8,257 bases of DNA from Candidatus Kaiserbacteria bacterium RIFCSPLOWO2_02_FULL_54_13 (GTDB lineage: Bacteria > Patescibacteriota > Minisyncoccia > Phycocordibacterales > Phycocordibacteraceae), in assembly GCA_001783465.1 (NCBI GenBank), contig MFMI01000024.1, positions 27,940 to 36,196 of the forward strand. Reading direction: 5' to 3'. The notes beneath the pieces were generated by a model. The model made no database searches. It worked only from the letters and a program-made list of their open reading frames with translations, and had not been told where the DNA came from. Made by a program: the position numbers and the translations under genes. Shown here one piece after another: positions 1 through 5,308 of this stretch. Each line of letters starts with the position of its first letter. Positions within the stretch are counted from its first letter, which is position 1.

Positions 1-200
1 CGGTGCCGACGCGCGCGACGAAGGCCGACATCGCCGGCGCCATTAAAGAGATTTACAAGGTTGAACCGCGCAAAATTCGGATAGTTAATCTGCCCGGGAA
101 GCATAAGGCGCTCCGCACGCGCCGCGGTGAGGGCGTCCGCGCCGCACGCCGCAAGGCCTATGTCTACCTCAACAAAGGCGACTCTATTCAGTTCGCCTAA
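1..200 (+). CDS. rplW: 50S ribosomal protein L23, C-terminal part
   Basis: L23 binds 23S rRNA domain III near the peptide exit tunnel and docks chaperones and targeting factors. Only the last 65 or so codons are in the window; the frame is open to the left edge with codons in phase from base 3. The visible protein reads from ATKADIAGAIKEIYKV to the end KAYVYLNKGDSIQFA. This matches the L23 pattern of a helix with 'K.ei..av...y.V', then a basic loop (HKALRTRRGEG), then the terminal strand 'KAYV.L..GdsI.fa'. The stop codon overlaps a possible ATG of L2 at 200, as expected in the S10 operon. The 5' part and start are outside the window. Confidence 0.93.
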   Translation, partial: VPTRATKADIAGAIKEIYKVEPRKIRIVNLPGKHKALRTRRGEGVRAARRKAYVYLNKGDSIQFA

Positions 201-217
201 TGCCTAGCGCCTATTTT

Positions 218-1066
218 ATGAAAACCTACAAACCAACCTCCAAGAGCCGGCGCCATATGTCCACCCTGCCGTATAAGCAGCTGCTCTCGGGCGATGCGCC
301 GCATAAGCCGCTTTTGGAGAGGAAGGGCAGTCAGGGCGGGCGAAACGCCTTCGGACGCATCACGACACGCCACCAAGGGGGCGGACACAAGAAGCGTTTC
401 CGCGACATAGACTTCGCCTACGATAAGAAAAATATTCCAGCGAGAATAGAGACCGTTGAGTATGACCCGTTCCGCTCCGCCTTTATCGGGCTCGCGCTCT
501 ATAAGGATGGCGCGCGCCGCTACGTCATTGTGCCCAAGGAGATGAAGGTCGGCTCCACCTTCGTCGTCGGCGAGAATGTCTCGCTCACTGTCGGCAATCG
601 CCTCCCGCTCGGGAAGATTCCGGTCGGCACGTTTATCTACAACATAGAGCTCTCCCCGGGCGCGGGCGCCTCCCTCGTGCGCTCGGCAGGCAACTTCGCC
701 GAGGTGGTCGCGCACGACGCCGGCTACGCGCAGGTGAAGCTCCCTTCAACCGAGATACGCAAGGTCTCTGACCTCTGCTCCGCCTCTATCGGCGCCGTCG
801 GCAATGAGGAGTACAATCTCGTCGTTATCGGCAAGGCCGGCCGTAGCCGCTGGATGGGCATCCGCCCCACCGTGCGCGGCACGGCGATGAACCCGGTAGA
901 CCACCCGCACGGCGGCGGCGAAGGGCGCCAGGGTCGCGGGCTACGCCGTGCCAAGACGAAGTGGGGCAAGCCCTCCGGCAAGGGTCAGAAGACCCGCACG
1001 CCGAAAAAGTACTCCAATCCTTTTATCATTACGCGTAGAAAAGTCGGTAAAAATCGGAAAGGGTAA
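218..1066 (+). CDS. rplB: 50S ribosomal protein L2
   Basis: L2 is a primary 23S rRNA-binding protein needed for subunit association and peptidyl-transferase activity. The protein has the conserved start KTYKPTSKSRR, the RNA-binding domain motif GRITTRHQGGGHKKRFR, and the C-terminal signature NPVDHPHGGGEGR with the conserved histidine loop. I chose ATG 218 because the family starts close to 'KTYKPTS'; an in-frame ATG at 200 overlapping the L23 stop would add six residues. Length is 282 residues, normal for L2. There is no Shine-Dalgarno. The last 16 codons (1016-1063) switch abruptly to A/T-ending codons (ttt, att, cgt, aga, aaa, ggt, aat), unlike the rest of the gene. A diverged second copy of this tail lies at 1721-1771. 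This suggests the current 3' end was acquired by recombination. Confidence 0.97.
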   Translation: MKTYKPTSKSRRHMSTLPYKQLLSGDAPHKPLLERKGSQGGRNAFGRITTRHQGGGHKKRFRDIDFAYDKKNIPARIETVEYDPFRSAFIGLALYKDGARRYVIVPKEMKVGSTFVVGENVSLTVGNRLPLGKIPVGTFIYNIELSPGAGASLVRSAGNFAEVVAHDAGYAQVKLPSTEIRKVSDLCSASIGAVGNEEYNLVVIGKAGRSRWMGIRPTVRGTAMNPVDHPHGGGEGRQGRGLRRAKTKWGKPSGKGQKTRTPKKYSNPFIITRRKVGKNRKG

Positions 1067-1138
1067 GCCGCAAAGCATGCCCCGTCACTCGTCCTCGAGT
1101 GTTGGGGGTCGGCAAGAGCCGCAGAGCATAACCCGTCA
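1067..1138 (+). repeat. Possible degraded L2-tail remnants after the L2 stop
   Basis: Two 21-base segments, 1067-1087 and 1118-1138, match at 18 of 21 positions (core gccgca, agcat, cccgtca). The second overlaps a frame, 1084-1131, reading VTRPRVLGVGKSRRA-stop, whose end (gtcggcaagagccgcagagcataa) resembles the L2 end VGKNRKG-stop at 19 of 24 bases when compared with the copy at 1748-1771. The first segment would be only the end of such a unit, directly abutting the functional L2 stop. A 6-bp hairpin (CACTCG, TCCT, CGAGTG) lies at 1086-1101 without a T-run. I read these as older L2 tails left by earlier events. The match is short and could be chance. Confidence 0.45.
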
Positions 1139-1140
1139 TT

Positions 1141-1170
1141 TAAAAAGAGAAAGCCGCGCGAACGCGGCTT
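1141..1170 (-). terminator. Intrinsic terminator of the minus-strand gene after L2
   Basis: On the minus strand the sequence is a perfect 8-bp stem AAGCCGCG with a TTCG tetraloop and CGCGGCTT, followed at once by TCTCTTTTT. It lies about 24 bases past the stop of the 155-residue gene at 1194. Read on the plus strand there is no T-run after the stem, so it works for the minus-strand gene and not for L2. Confidence 0.85.
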
Positions 1171-1193
1171 CGGCACTGTGCTCCCACATCCGC

Positions 1194-1661
1194 TTACAGT
1201 TCCGAGTAAGTGAAGGTTCTGATTGCCCATGTGTGCGAGCAAGTCGAACATTGAACCCTCCTCACTAGAAATATGGCTCCGCCGTCCTTTTCGTTCCAGA
1301 AGCCAGGACCAAAGCGCGATTTTCCCATTTTCCCAGCAAGACGGAAGCAGGCAATACAGAGCCAATAATTTCGTGCGATGAGATTTCCCTCGAGGTCAAT
1401 CATCTCCAACACGTTTTTCCCGACACCAAGGCCATACTTGAAATGTGGTGTATTCACTCCCGCATGACCTCCGGGCACGAAATAACCATGCGTAGCCGTC
1501 GGAACGGTGACAACGATGACCTTCCGTCCGTATCGGCGGGTCACTTCGCCCGTTGTAGGCGCGTAATTCACCAACTCAGAGGGAATTGTTCCTTTGTACG
1601 CATTCTCGAAGTCACCTCTGGCGTACGGGTAGAGTATCCTGATACCTTGTAGCGTGGACAT
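1194..1661 (-). CDS. Unknown 155-residue protein with two CxxC pairs
   Basis: I do not recognise this protein. It has 155 residues from ATG at 1661, which follows AAGGAGG with a 5-base spacer. An upstream in-frame ATG at 1694 would add 11 residues, but it overlaps the predicted -10 box, so it is unlikely to be in the transcript. Visible features are a hydrophobic strand RKVIVVTVP (46-54), a Gly/His-rich stretch HGYFVPGGHAGVNTPH (58-73), and two cysteine pairs, C102-x2-C105 and C138-x2-C141, each next to aromatic residues. The four cysteines could bind a metal, as in a zinc ribbon; that is inference. No signal peptide or membrane segment is seen. It has its own promoter and terminator, is antisense to the ribosomal operon, and ends just before the displaced L2 tail, so it looks like inserted cargo. 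Confidence 0.75.
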   Translation of the reverse strand: MSTLQGIRILYPYARGDFENAYKGTIPSELVNYAPTTGEVTRRYGRKVIVVTVPTATHGYFVPGGHAGVNTPHFKYGLGVGKNVLEMIDLEGNLIARNYWLCIACFRLAGKMGKSRFGPGFWNEKDGGAIFLVRRVQCSTCSHTWAIRTFTYSEL

Positions 1662-1693
1662 CTTGTCCTCCTTAGCGGTTACTGTCTGGCTCA

Positions 1694-1722
1694 AAGATAC
1701 CCTCTTTCTTTTTAGAAAGCAA
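1694..1722 (-). promoter_or_regulatory. Promoter of the minus-strand gene after L2
   Basis: On the minus strand a TTGCTT -35 box (1717-1722) and a TATCTT -10 box (1694-1699) are separated by exactly 17 bases. Transcription would start near 1687, giving a short leader with AAGGAGG before ATG 1661. The -35 box touches the first bases of the displaced L2 tail (1721), so the promoter sits right at the insert boundary. Confidence 0.6.
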
Positions 1723-1771
1723 TATTTTCATCATCTCCCGCCGCAAGGTCGGCAAGAACCGCAAGGGCTAA
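1721..1771 (+). pseudogene. Displaced second copy of the L2 gene 3' end
   Basis: These 17 codons read NIFIISRRKVGKNRKG-stop, against NPFIITRRKVGKNRKG-stop at the end of the functional L2 gene (1016-1066). By hand alignment, 35 of 51 bases are identical. Of the 16 differences, 12 are at third codon positions, 3 at first and 1 at second; 14 of 16 residues are identical. This copy uses codons typical of the surrounding ribosomal genes (cgc, aag, gtc, ggc, aac), while the functional tail is AT-rich. The frame upstream stays open only to about 1676 and has no ATG, so it is probably not translated. It is followed six bases later by a strong terminator, and may be the original L2 end, now separated from its gene by 654 bp. 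Confidence 0.85.
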
Positions 1772-1776
1772 TTTTA

Positions 1777-1818
1777 CAATACGAAAATCCACCGACGAGT
1801 TGGTGGATTTTTGTATTG
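1777..1818 (+). terminator. Strong hairpin terminator behind the displaced L2 tail
   Basis: The arms 1777-1793 (caatacgaaaatccacc) and 1802-1818 (ggtggatttttgtattg) pair at 16 of 17 positions around an 8-base loop. The 3' arm contains ATTTTTGTA, so it can end transcripts coming from L2. The A-rich 5' arm could also give some termination in the reverse direction. It starts only 6 bases after the stop of the displaced L2 tail. Confidence 0.8.
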
Positions 1819-1877
1819 GTGGTACACTTTATGTTGGAAGTAGCATCCGATCCATCCATTCATAGGGAAGGAATATC

Positions 1878-2051
1878 ATGACGAAAAAGAAATCGCGTTG
1901 TGTACATCGAAATAGCCCCGAAGATGTGGCCGTGCAGCAAGAAATCCGAGCCCGAGCCAATTACAGCATGGTTCTGCTTGGTCAGTCGTTTGTGCGCCAT
2001 GGCTCGGGCAGATTCCTATGGCTCGGTCCACCTCCCCAGAAAAAAGGATAA
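1878..2051 (+). CDS. Small unknown protein, 57 residues, possibly frameshifted at its end
   Basis: ATG 1878 is preceded by GGGAAGGA with good spacing, a clearer ribosome binding site than any ribosomal gene here has. The product starts MTKKKSRCVHRNSPEDVAVQ and ends GPPPQKKG; I do not recognise it. It has a basic start, an amphipathic middle and no obvious membrane segment. The gene runs into six A residues (2040-2045) and stops at 2049-2051. Removing one A gives a longer frame ending KKDKSAKTKSLK with a stop at 2077-2079, three bases before a hairpin at 2082, in codons resembling the host genes. Either the true gene is 66 residues and the A-run has an indel or sequencing error, or slippage makes both forms. 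It lies between the displaced L2 tail and the S19 promoter, so it is part of the interrupting DNA. Confidence 0.6.
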   Translation: MTKKKSRCVHRNSPEDVAVQQEIRARANYSMVLLGQSFVRHGSGRFLWLGPPPQKKG

Positions 2052-2081
2052 GTCGGCGAAGACCAAGTCACTAAAGTAACA

Positions 2082-2113
2082 AGGCGGTTTCCTCCGGGAA
2101 CCGCCTGTACGTT
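2082..2113 (+). terminator. Hairpin terminator after the 57-residue gene
   Basis: Arms AGGCGGTT (2082-2089) and AACCGCCT (2099-2106) pair perfectly around a 9-base loop in which CC and GG may extend the stem. It is followed by GTACGTTT, a weak T-run. It sits just downstream of the small gene, whose longer frame would stop at 2079. Confidence 0.6.
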
Positions 2114-2179
2114 TAATACACGATTTGTCAAGGTTCTGGAATTGATTAGGATTTATGAGGGTGTTTTTGGACGGTATGT

Positions 2180-2244
2180 TTGACTTTGCAAATGACTTCG
2201 TGTATGTTTGAACTACCGCGCGTAGCGGATTTTTAATTACACTC
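2180..2244 (+). promoter_or_regulatory. Promoter and hairpin/U-rich leader before S19
   Basis: A TTGACT -35 box (2180-2185) and TATGTT -10 box (2203-2208) are 17 bases apart. Transcription would start near 2215, at a small hairpin CCGC (2216-2219), loop, GCGG (2225-2228), followed by ATTTTTAATTA and then ATG 2245 with no Shine-Dalgarno. This promoter would drive S19 to L5 separately from L23-L2. The S14 promoter has the same arrangement of -35/-10, start-site hairpin and U-rich leader. Confidence 0.65.
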
Positions 2245-2595
2245 ATGAGTAGGTCGCTAAAAAAAGGACCCTTCGTGGACGTCAAGCTCCTGAAGAAGGT
2301 CAAAGACAAGAAACCGGCCTCCACCGGCGTGATTAACACGTGGGCGCGCCGGAGCCAGGTAAGTCCCGAGATGGTCGGCTTCACCTTCGGCGTCCACAAC
2401 GGCAAGTCGCATATAGACGTCCTCGTCTCCGAGGAGATGGTGGGGCATCGTCTCGGCGAATTCTCGCCGACCAAGAAGTTTCTGCGCCACGGCGGCAAGA
2501 TGCAGAAAGAGATGGAAGCGAAGAAGCAGGAGGCCGAGATCGCGGCCGCACAGGCCGCCAAGGCTCCTGCCGCCGCCGCGCCAGCCGCGAAATAA
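2245..2595 (+). CDS. rpsS: 30S ribosomal protein S19
   Basis: S19 sits in the head of the 30S subunit and with S13 contacts the A-site tRNA region. The first 84 or so residues match the family closely: SRSLKKGPFVD at the start, then TWARRSQVSPEMVGFTFGVHNGKSH and GHRLGEFSPTKKFLRHGG. After this core comes a tail of about 30 residues (85-116) that is lysine/glutamate-rich and then alanine-rich (AAAQAAKAPAAAAPAAK), making the protein 116 residues against roughly 90 usually. Such Ala/Pro/Lys tails are generally disordered. There is no Shine-Dalgarno before ATG. It is the first gene of the second transcription block. Confidence 0.97.
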   Translation: MSRSLKKGPFVDVKLLKKVKDKKPASTGVINTWARRSQVSPEMVGFTFGVHNGKSHIDVLVSEEMVGHRLGEFSPTKKFLRHGGKMQKEMEAKKQEAEIAAAQAAKAPAAAAPAAK

Positions 2596-2675
2596 CCCCG
2601 TTAGAAATATGGACACGAAACCGACACAGAAGAATAAACGAACCACAACCTCCCAAGAGTTAATTTCTAACGGGG
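2596..2675 (+). repeat. 13-bp perfect inverted repeat enclosing the L22 start
   Basis: ccccgttagaaat (2596-2608) is exactly reverse-complemented by atttctaacgggg (2663-2675), leaving a 54-base loop. The loop begins with the ATG of L22 at 2609 and contains its first 18 codons. In mRNA the stem would close right next to the start codon and could affect L22 translation. Alternatively it marks a small insertion that added the N-terminal extension of L22. Confidence 0.7.
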
Positions 2676-3070
2676 CAAGCGCAACTTTAGAGAGCCATAA
2701 TCAGACGCCGCGCAAGGTCCGCCTGGTCACTGACCTCGTGAAGGGTAAGTCGGTGCCCGCTGCACTCGCCGCGCTCCAGTTCCTCTCGAAGCGCGCCGCC
2801 GCGCCCGTCGCGAAACTCATCAAGAGCGCGGCCGCGAGCGCGTCCGCCGAAGGCGGATCCGCCTCCGGCGGAAAGGAGAAGTTTGAAAATCTCATCGTCA
2901 AGAACATTACGGTGGAGAGCGCCGGTATGTTGAAGAAGTACATGCCGAGAGCCTTCGGCCGCGCGTCCTTGATCCGCCGCCGCAAGAGCCGAATAACACT
3001 GGAGCTCGGAAATCAGAAATCAGAAATCAGAAAGAAGAATTCTCCGACCTCCGACTTCCGTACTCCGTAA
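2609..3070 (+). CDS. rplV: 50S ribosomal protein L22 with terminal extensions
   Basis: L22 lines the peptide exit tunnel with its long hairpin and binds all 23S rRNA domains. The core is clear: TPRKVRLVTDLVKGKS (33-48), the linker to LIVKNITVESAG, and MPRAFGRASLIRRRKSRITLEL (112-133), the conserved tunnel hairpin and last strand. The first 24 residues (KPTQKNKRTTTSQEL) precede the usual family start and lie inside the loop of an inverted repeat. No other in-frame ATG lies closer to the core, so ATG 2609 is kept, with some doubt. The last 19 or so residues (GNQKSEIRKK onward) are coded by heptamer repeats, not family sequence. A Gly/Ser/Ala insert (74-88) around a ggcggatccgcc palindrome is also unusual. 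S3 begins 8 bases after the stop. Confidence 0.93.
   Translation: MDTKPTQKNKRTTTSQELISNGASATLESHNQTPRKVRLVTDLVKGKSVPAALAALQFLSKRAAAPVAKLIKSAAASASAEGGSASGGKEKFENLIVKNITVESAGMLKKYMPRAFGRASLIRRRKSRITLELGNQKSEIRKKNSPTSDFRTP
3010..3070 (+). repeat. Two 7-bp tandem repeat tracts at the L22 3' end
   Basis: Three perfect copies of aaatcag occupy 3010-3030. Four degenerate copies of a tccgac-type heptamer (tccgacc, tccgact, tccgtac, tccgtaa) occupy 3043-3070, the last one providing the L22 stop codon. Seven bases is not a multiple of three, so the repeat is read in all frames and encodes a non-repetitive peptide tail. Gain or loss of one unit would change the L22 C-terminus. Confidence 0.85.
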
Positions 3071-3078
3071 TCCAGCGT

Positions 3079-3792
3079 ATGACCCACATCGTACATCCCT
3101 ACGCACACCGCCTCGGCATCATCCGAGACTGGAAGAGCCGCTGGTTCGCCGCGGACTCCAAGAGCTACCGCGAGAATATTAAGGTGGATGAGACGATTCG
3201 CCGTTTCCTCACAAAGCGCCTGCGCGGCACCTACACGAGCGGCATTGAGATAGAACGCTCCGCAAATGAGTTGCGTGTCATCCTCTCCACCGCGCGTCCC
3301 GGGCTAGTCATCGGCCGTTCGGGCGAGAACTCGGTCAAGCTCCGCAAAGAACTCGCCGGTGTCGTGCATACGGTAGCGCCGACAGACCGCCGCGTACTCA
3401 AGTTTGATATCAACGAGGTGCGCCAGCCGGAGACGGATGCCGCCGTTGTCGCCTATATGGTTGCCGAAGGGCTGGAGAAGCGGATGCCGTTTCGCCGCGT
3501 GCTGAAGCAGACGGTAGAGAAGGTCATCGCCGCGCGAGAGATAGAGGGCGTGCGTATCGCGCTCTCGGGGAGGCTCGGCGGCGCAGAGATGAGCCGCAAG
3601 GAGGAGCTCAAGAAGGGGCGCATCCCTCTTCAGACGTTCCGTGCGGACATTGATTTCGCGCATGAGCAGGCGTATCTGCCGTACGGCGTCATCGGCATTA
3701 AGGTATGGATCTATCGCGGGAACGTGTATCAGGACAAGAAGACGCCGGTTCGCCTCGCTGAAGCTCAAGCGCAGCGGGTCAAGTTCTCATAA
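3079..3792 (+). CDS. rpsC: 30S ribosomal protein S3
   Basis: S3 forms part of the mRNA entry site on the 30S head and contributes to mRNA unwinding. The 237-residue product has the N-terminal segment HPYAHRLGIIRDWKSRWFA, the type II KH domain with the GRSG loop at 79-82 (PGLVIGRSGENSVKLRKEL), and the C-terminal domain SGRLGGAEMSRKEELKKGRIPLQTFRADIDF (163-193). It ends with a typical IGIKVWIYRG strand. Length is close to the usual 210-235. There is no Shine-Dalgarno. L16 follows after 6 bases. Confidence 0.98.
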   Translation: MTHIVHPYAHRLGIIRDWKSRWFAADSKSYRENIKVDETIRRFLTKRLRGTYTSGIEIERSANELRVILSTARPGLVIGRSGENSVKLRKELAGVVHTVAPTDRRVLKFDINEVRQPETDAAVVAYMVAEGLEKRMPFRRVLKQTVEKVIAAREIEGVRIALSGRLGGAEMSRKEELKKGRIPLQTFRADIDFAHEQAYLPYGVIGIKVWIYRGNVYQDKKTPVRLAEAQAQRVKFS

Positions 3793-3798
3793 TTTCCT

Positions 3799-4218
3799 AT
3801 GCTGTTCCCTAAAAAAGTAAAACACCGCAAGTGGCAGACACAGCGCAAGAGCGATAAGCGCCTGAATCGTCCGGAGACGCGCGGCACGTCGGTCGCCTTT
3901 GGCTCCTTCGGATTGAAGGCGCTCACGAGCGCGCGCGTGACGAGCAACCAGATTGAGTCCGCGCGCAAGGTGCTCACGCGCGCGACCGCGAAGACGGGGA
4001 AGCTCTGGATACGTATCTTCCCCGACCGTCCCGTGACCGCCAAGCCGGCCGAGGTCGGCATGGGGAGCGGCAAGGGCGACCCGAAGCACTACGTCTTTGA
4101 AGTACGTCCGGGCCGAGTACTCTTTGAACTTGACGGCGTGCCCGACGATATCGCGCGCGCGCATCTGCGCCAGGCGGGGATGAAACTGCCGGTAAAGACT
4201 TCAATCATCGTCCGCTAA
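3799..4218 (+). CDS. rplP: 50S ribosomal protein L16
   Basis: L16 organises the A-site region of the 50S subunit, near the ends of A- and P-site tRNAs. The 139-residue protein starts MLFPKKVKHRKWQ as the family does. It carries SVAFGSFGLKAL, the RNA-binding strand GKLWIRIFPDRPVTAKPAEVGMGSGKG (66-92), then YVFEVRPGRVLFELDGV and the end AGMKLPVKTSIIVR. No conserved part is missing. It lies in the S3-L16-L29 order expected of the operon, with an AT-rich start context (cataatttcctATG) and no Shine-Dalgarno. Confidence 0.98.
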   Translation: MLFPKKVKHRKWQTQRKSDKRLNRPETRGTSVAFGSFGLKALTSARVTSNQIESARKVLTRATAKTGKLWIRIFPDRPVTAKPAEVGMGSGKGDPKHYVFEVRPGRVLFELDGVPDDIARAHLRQAGMKLPVKTSIIVR

Positions 4219-4239
4219 GTTTGCTTTTCTATCATTTGT

Positions 4240-4428
4240 ATGACAAAAAAAGAAACAATGACGGCCACAACCAACCAGGAGCTTGCCGAGCTCCTCTTGA
4301 AGACGCGCGAGACGTTCCGCACCGAGCGCTTTTCTGCCGCCGGCGCGCGCGCCAAGGACCCGAGCGCTCCGAAGAAGCTCCGCAGGACGATCGCTCGGGT
4401 ACTCACCGAGCAGTCCTCGAGAAGCTGA
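4240..4428 (+). CDS. rpmC: 50S ribosomal protein L29
   Basis: L29 is a small two-helix protein at the exit tunnel rim, next to L23. The 62-residue product has the expected helix pair: QELAELLLKTRETFRTERFSAAG, then DPSAPKKLRRTIARVLTE, matching the family pattern of a helix with LR/FR residues, a short turn and 'RriRR.iAR..T'. A second in-frame ATG at 4258 (MTATTNQEL) would give 56 residues and fits the family start equally well; I kept the first. Position between L16 and S17 supports the call strongly. S17 starts 15 bases after the stop. Confidence 0.92.
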   Translation: MTKKETMTATTNQELAELLLKTRETFRTERFSAAGARAKDPSAPKKLRRTIARVLTEQSSRS

Positions 4429-4443
4429 GCCACGAAATAATAT

Positions 4444-4701
4444 ATGGAACAAAACGCTTCTCGTAAACAGACATTTATCGGCGTCGTCGTAAAGGCGGCG
4501 ATGAAAGACACGGCCACGGTCAAGGTGGACCGCTACGTGAAGAACGCGAAGTACAAGAAGTACTTCGTGCGTTCCAAGAAGTATCTCGCGCACGACCCCG
4601 GCAACACAGTGAAGGTCGGCGATACGGTCACGATTGTCGCGACGCGCCCCATTTCCAAACTGAAGCGCTTCGCCATCGTGCAAAAGAAGACCGAAGAATA
4701 A
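4444..4701 (+). CDS. rpsQ: 30S ribosomal protein S17
   Basis: S17 is an OB-fold primary binder of 16S rRNA helices 7 and 11. The 85-residue product shows the family strands FIGVVVKAAMKDTATVKVDRYVKNAKYKKY, the loop VRSKKYLAHDPGNTVKVGDTVTIVATRPISKLKRF and the lysine-rich end. The RPISKxKRF motif is diagnostic. Length is normal. The start context is 'aataatatATG' with no Shine-Dalgarno. L14 begins one base after the stop. Confidence 0.97.
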   Translation: MEQNASRKQTFIGVVVKAAMKDTATVKVDRYVKNAKYKKYFVRSKKYLAHDPGNTVKVGDTVTIVATRPISKLKRFAIVQKKTEE

Positions 4702-4702
4702 T

Positions 4703-5080
4703 ATGTTACAGCCACAATCCATCGTTTCTGTTGCAGATAATTCCGGCGGTCAGGTCGCGCGCATCTTCAAGGTGCTCGGCGGGAGCCATCGCCGCTACGC
4801 CGGCATCGGCGACACGGTCGTCGTCTCCATCCAGACCGCCGCTCCAAGGAAGGCCGTGAAGAAGAAGGACATCTACCGCGCCGTCGTCGTACGGCAGGTC
4901 AACCCGTTCGCGCGCAAGGACGGCTCCTATATCCGCTTTGACGAGAATGCAGTTGTGCTTATAGAGAAGCAGGGCAAGGAGATGGCGCCAAAGGGCAACC
5001 GCATCTTCGGCCCCGTGCCGCGCGAGCTCTCGGAACGCGGTTGGCACTCCATCGTATCGCTCGCGCCGGAAGTGGTATAA
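4703..5080 (+). CDS. rplN: 50S ribosomal protein L14
   Basis: L14 is a beta-barrel 23S rRNA binder at the subunit interface that also contacts L19 and the silencing factor RsfS. The 125-residue product begins MLQPQSIVSVADNSGG, with the ADNSGG motif at 11-16. It has the rRNA-binding strand KDIYRAVVVRQ, then RKDGSYIRFDENAVVLI and the ending RIFGPVPRELSERGWHSIVSLAPEV. All conserved regions are present and length is near the usual 122. It is translationally close-coupled to S17 (1-base gap). Confidence 0.98.
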   Translation: MLQPQSIVSVADNSGGQVARIFKVLGGSHRRYAGIGDTVVVSIQTAAPRKAVKKKDIYRAVVVRQVNPFARKDGSYIRFDENAVVLIEKQGKEMAPKGNRIFGPVPRELSERGWHSIVSLAPEVV

Positions 5081-5087
5081 AATTTTT

Positions 5088-5306
5088 ATGAAAATCAAAA
5101 AAGGCGACAAAGTGAGAGTGATATCGGGAAAAGACAAAGGGAAGTCCGGCGTCGTTCTGCGCGCGTTCCCGCGCGAAGGCTCCGTCATCGTGGAGGGCGT
5201 CGCGCTCTATAAGCGCCATATGAAGGGCACATCAGGCAAGGTCGGCCGAATTATTGAAAAGTCCCGGCCGATACACGTCTCTAACGTCGCGCGCGTAGAA
5301 AAATAA
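5088..5306 (+). CDS. rplX: 50S ribosomal protein L24, short form
   Basis: L24 initiates 50S assembly and sits near the exit tunnel. The 72-residue product has the KOW motif (KKGDKVRVISGKDKGKSGVVLRAFP, residues 4-28), the strand VIVEGVALYKRHMK and the end RPIHVSNVARVE. It is shorter than the 100 or so residues of typical bacterial L24, because the C-terminal part after the 'HvSNV' strand is missing. This compact form is plausible in reduced genomes of the Candidate Phyla Radiation. Start context is 'aaaatttttATG'. L5 begins two bases after the stop. Confidence 0.96.
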   Translation: MKIKKGDKVRVISGKDKGKSGVVLRAFPREGSVIVEGVALYKRHMKGTSGKVGRIIEKSRPIHVSNVARVEK

Positions 5307-5308
5307 AT

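Noticed and set aside
197..715. Long minus-strand open frame opposite L2
   Set aside because: It is the antisense shadow of a clear L2 gene in GC-rich DNA; composition is low-quality and no start signal is present. The same applies to the frames opposite S19 (2257-2646), S3 (3304-3768), L16 (3787-4164), L14 (4706-5188), L5 (5207-5872) and S8 (7470-7850).
1443..1881. Plus-strand open frames at 1443-1652 and 1654-1881
   Set aside because: The first is antisense to the better-supported 155-residue gene. The second runs through the L2-tail copy in the wrong frame and through a terminator.
4201..4722. 173-residue minus-strand open frame across L29 and S17
   Set aside because: It spans two convincing ribosomal genes on the other strand and has no family resemblance or ribosome binding site.
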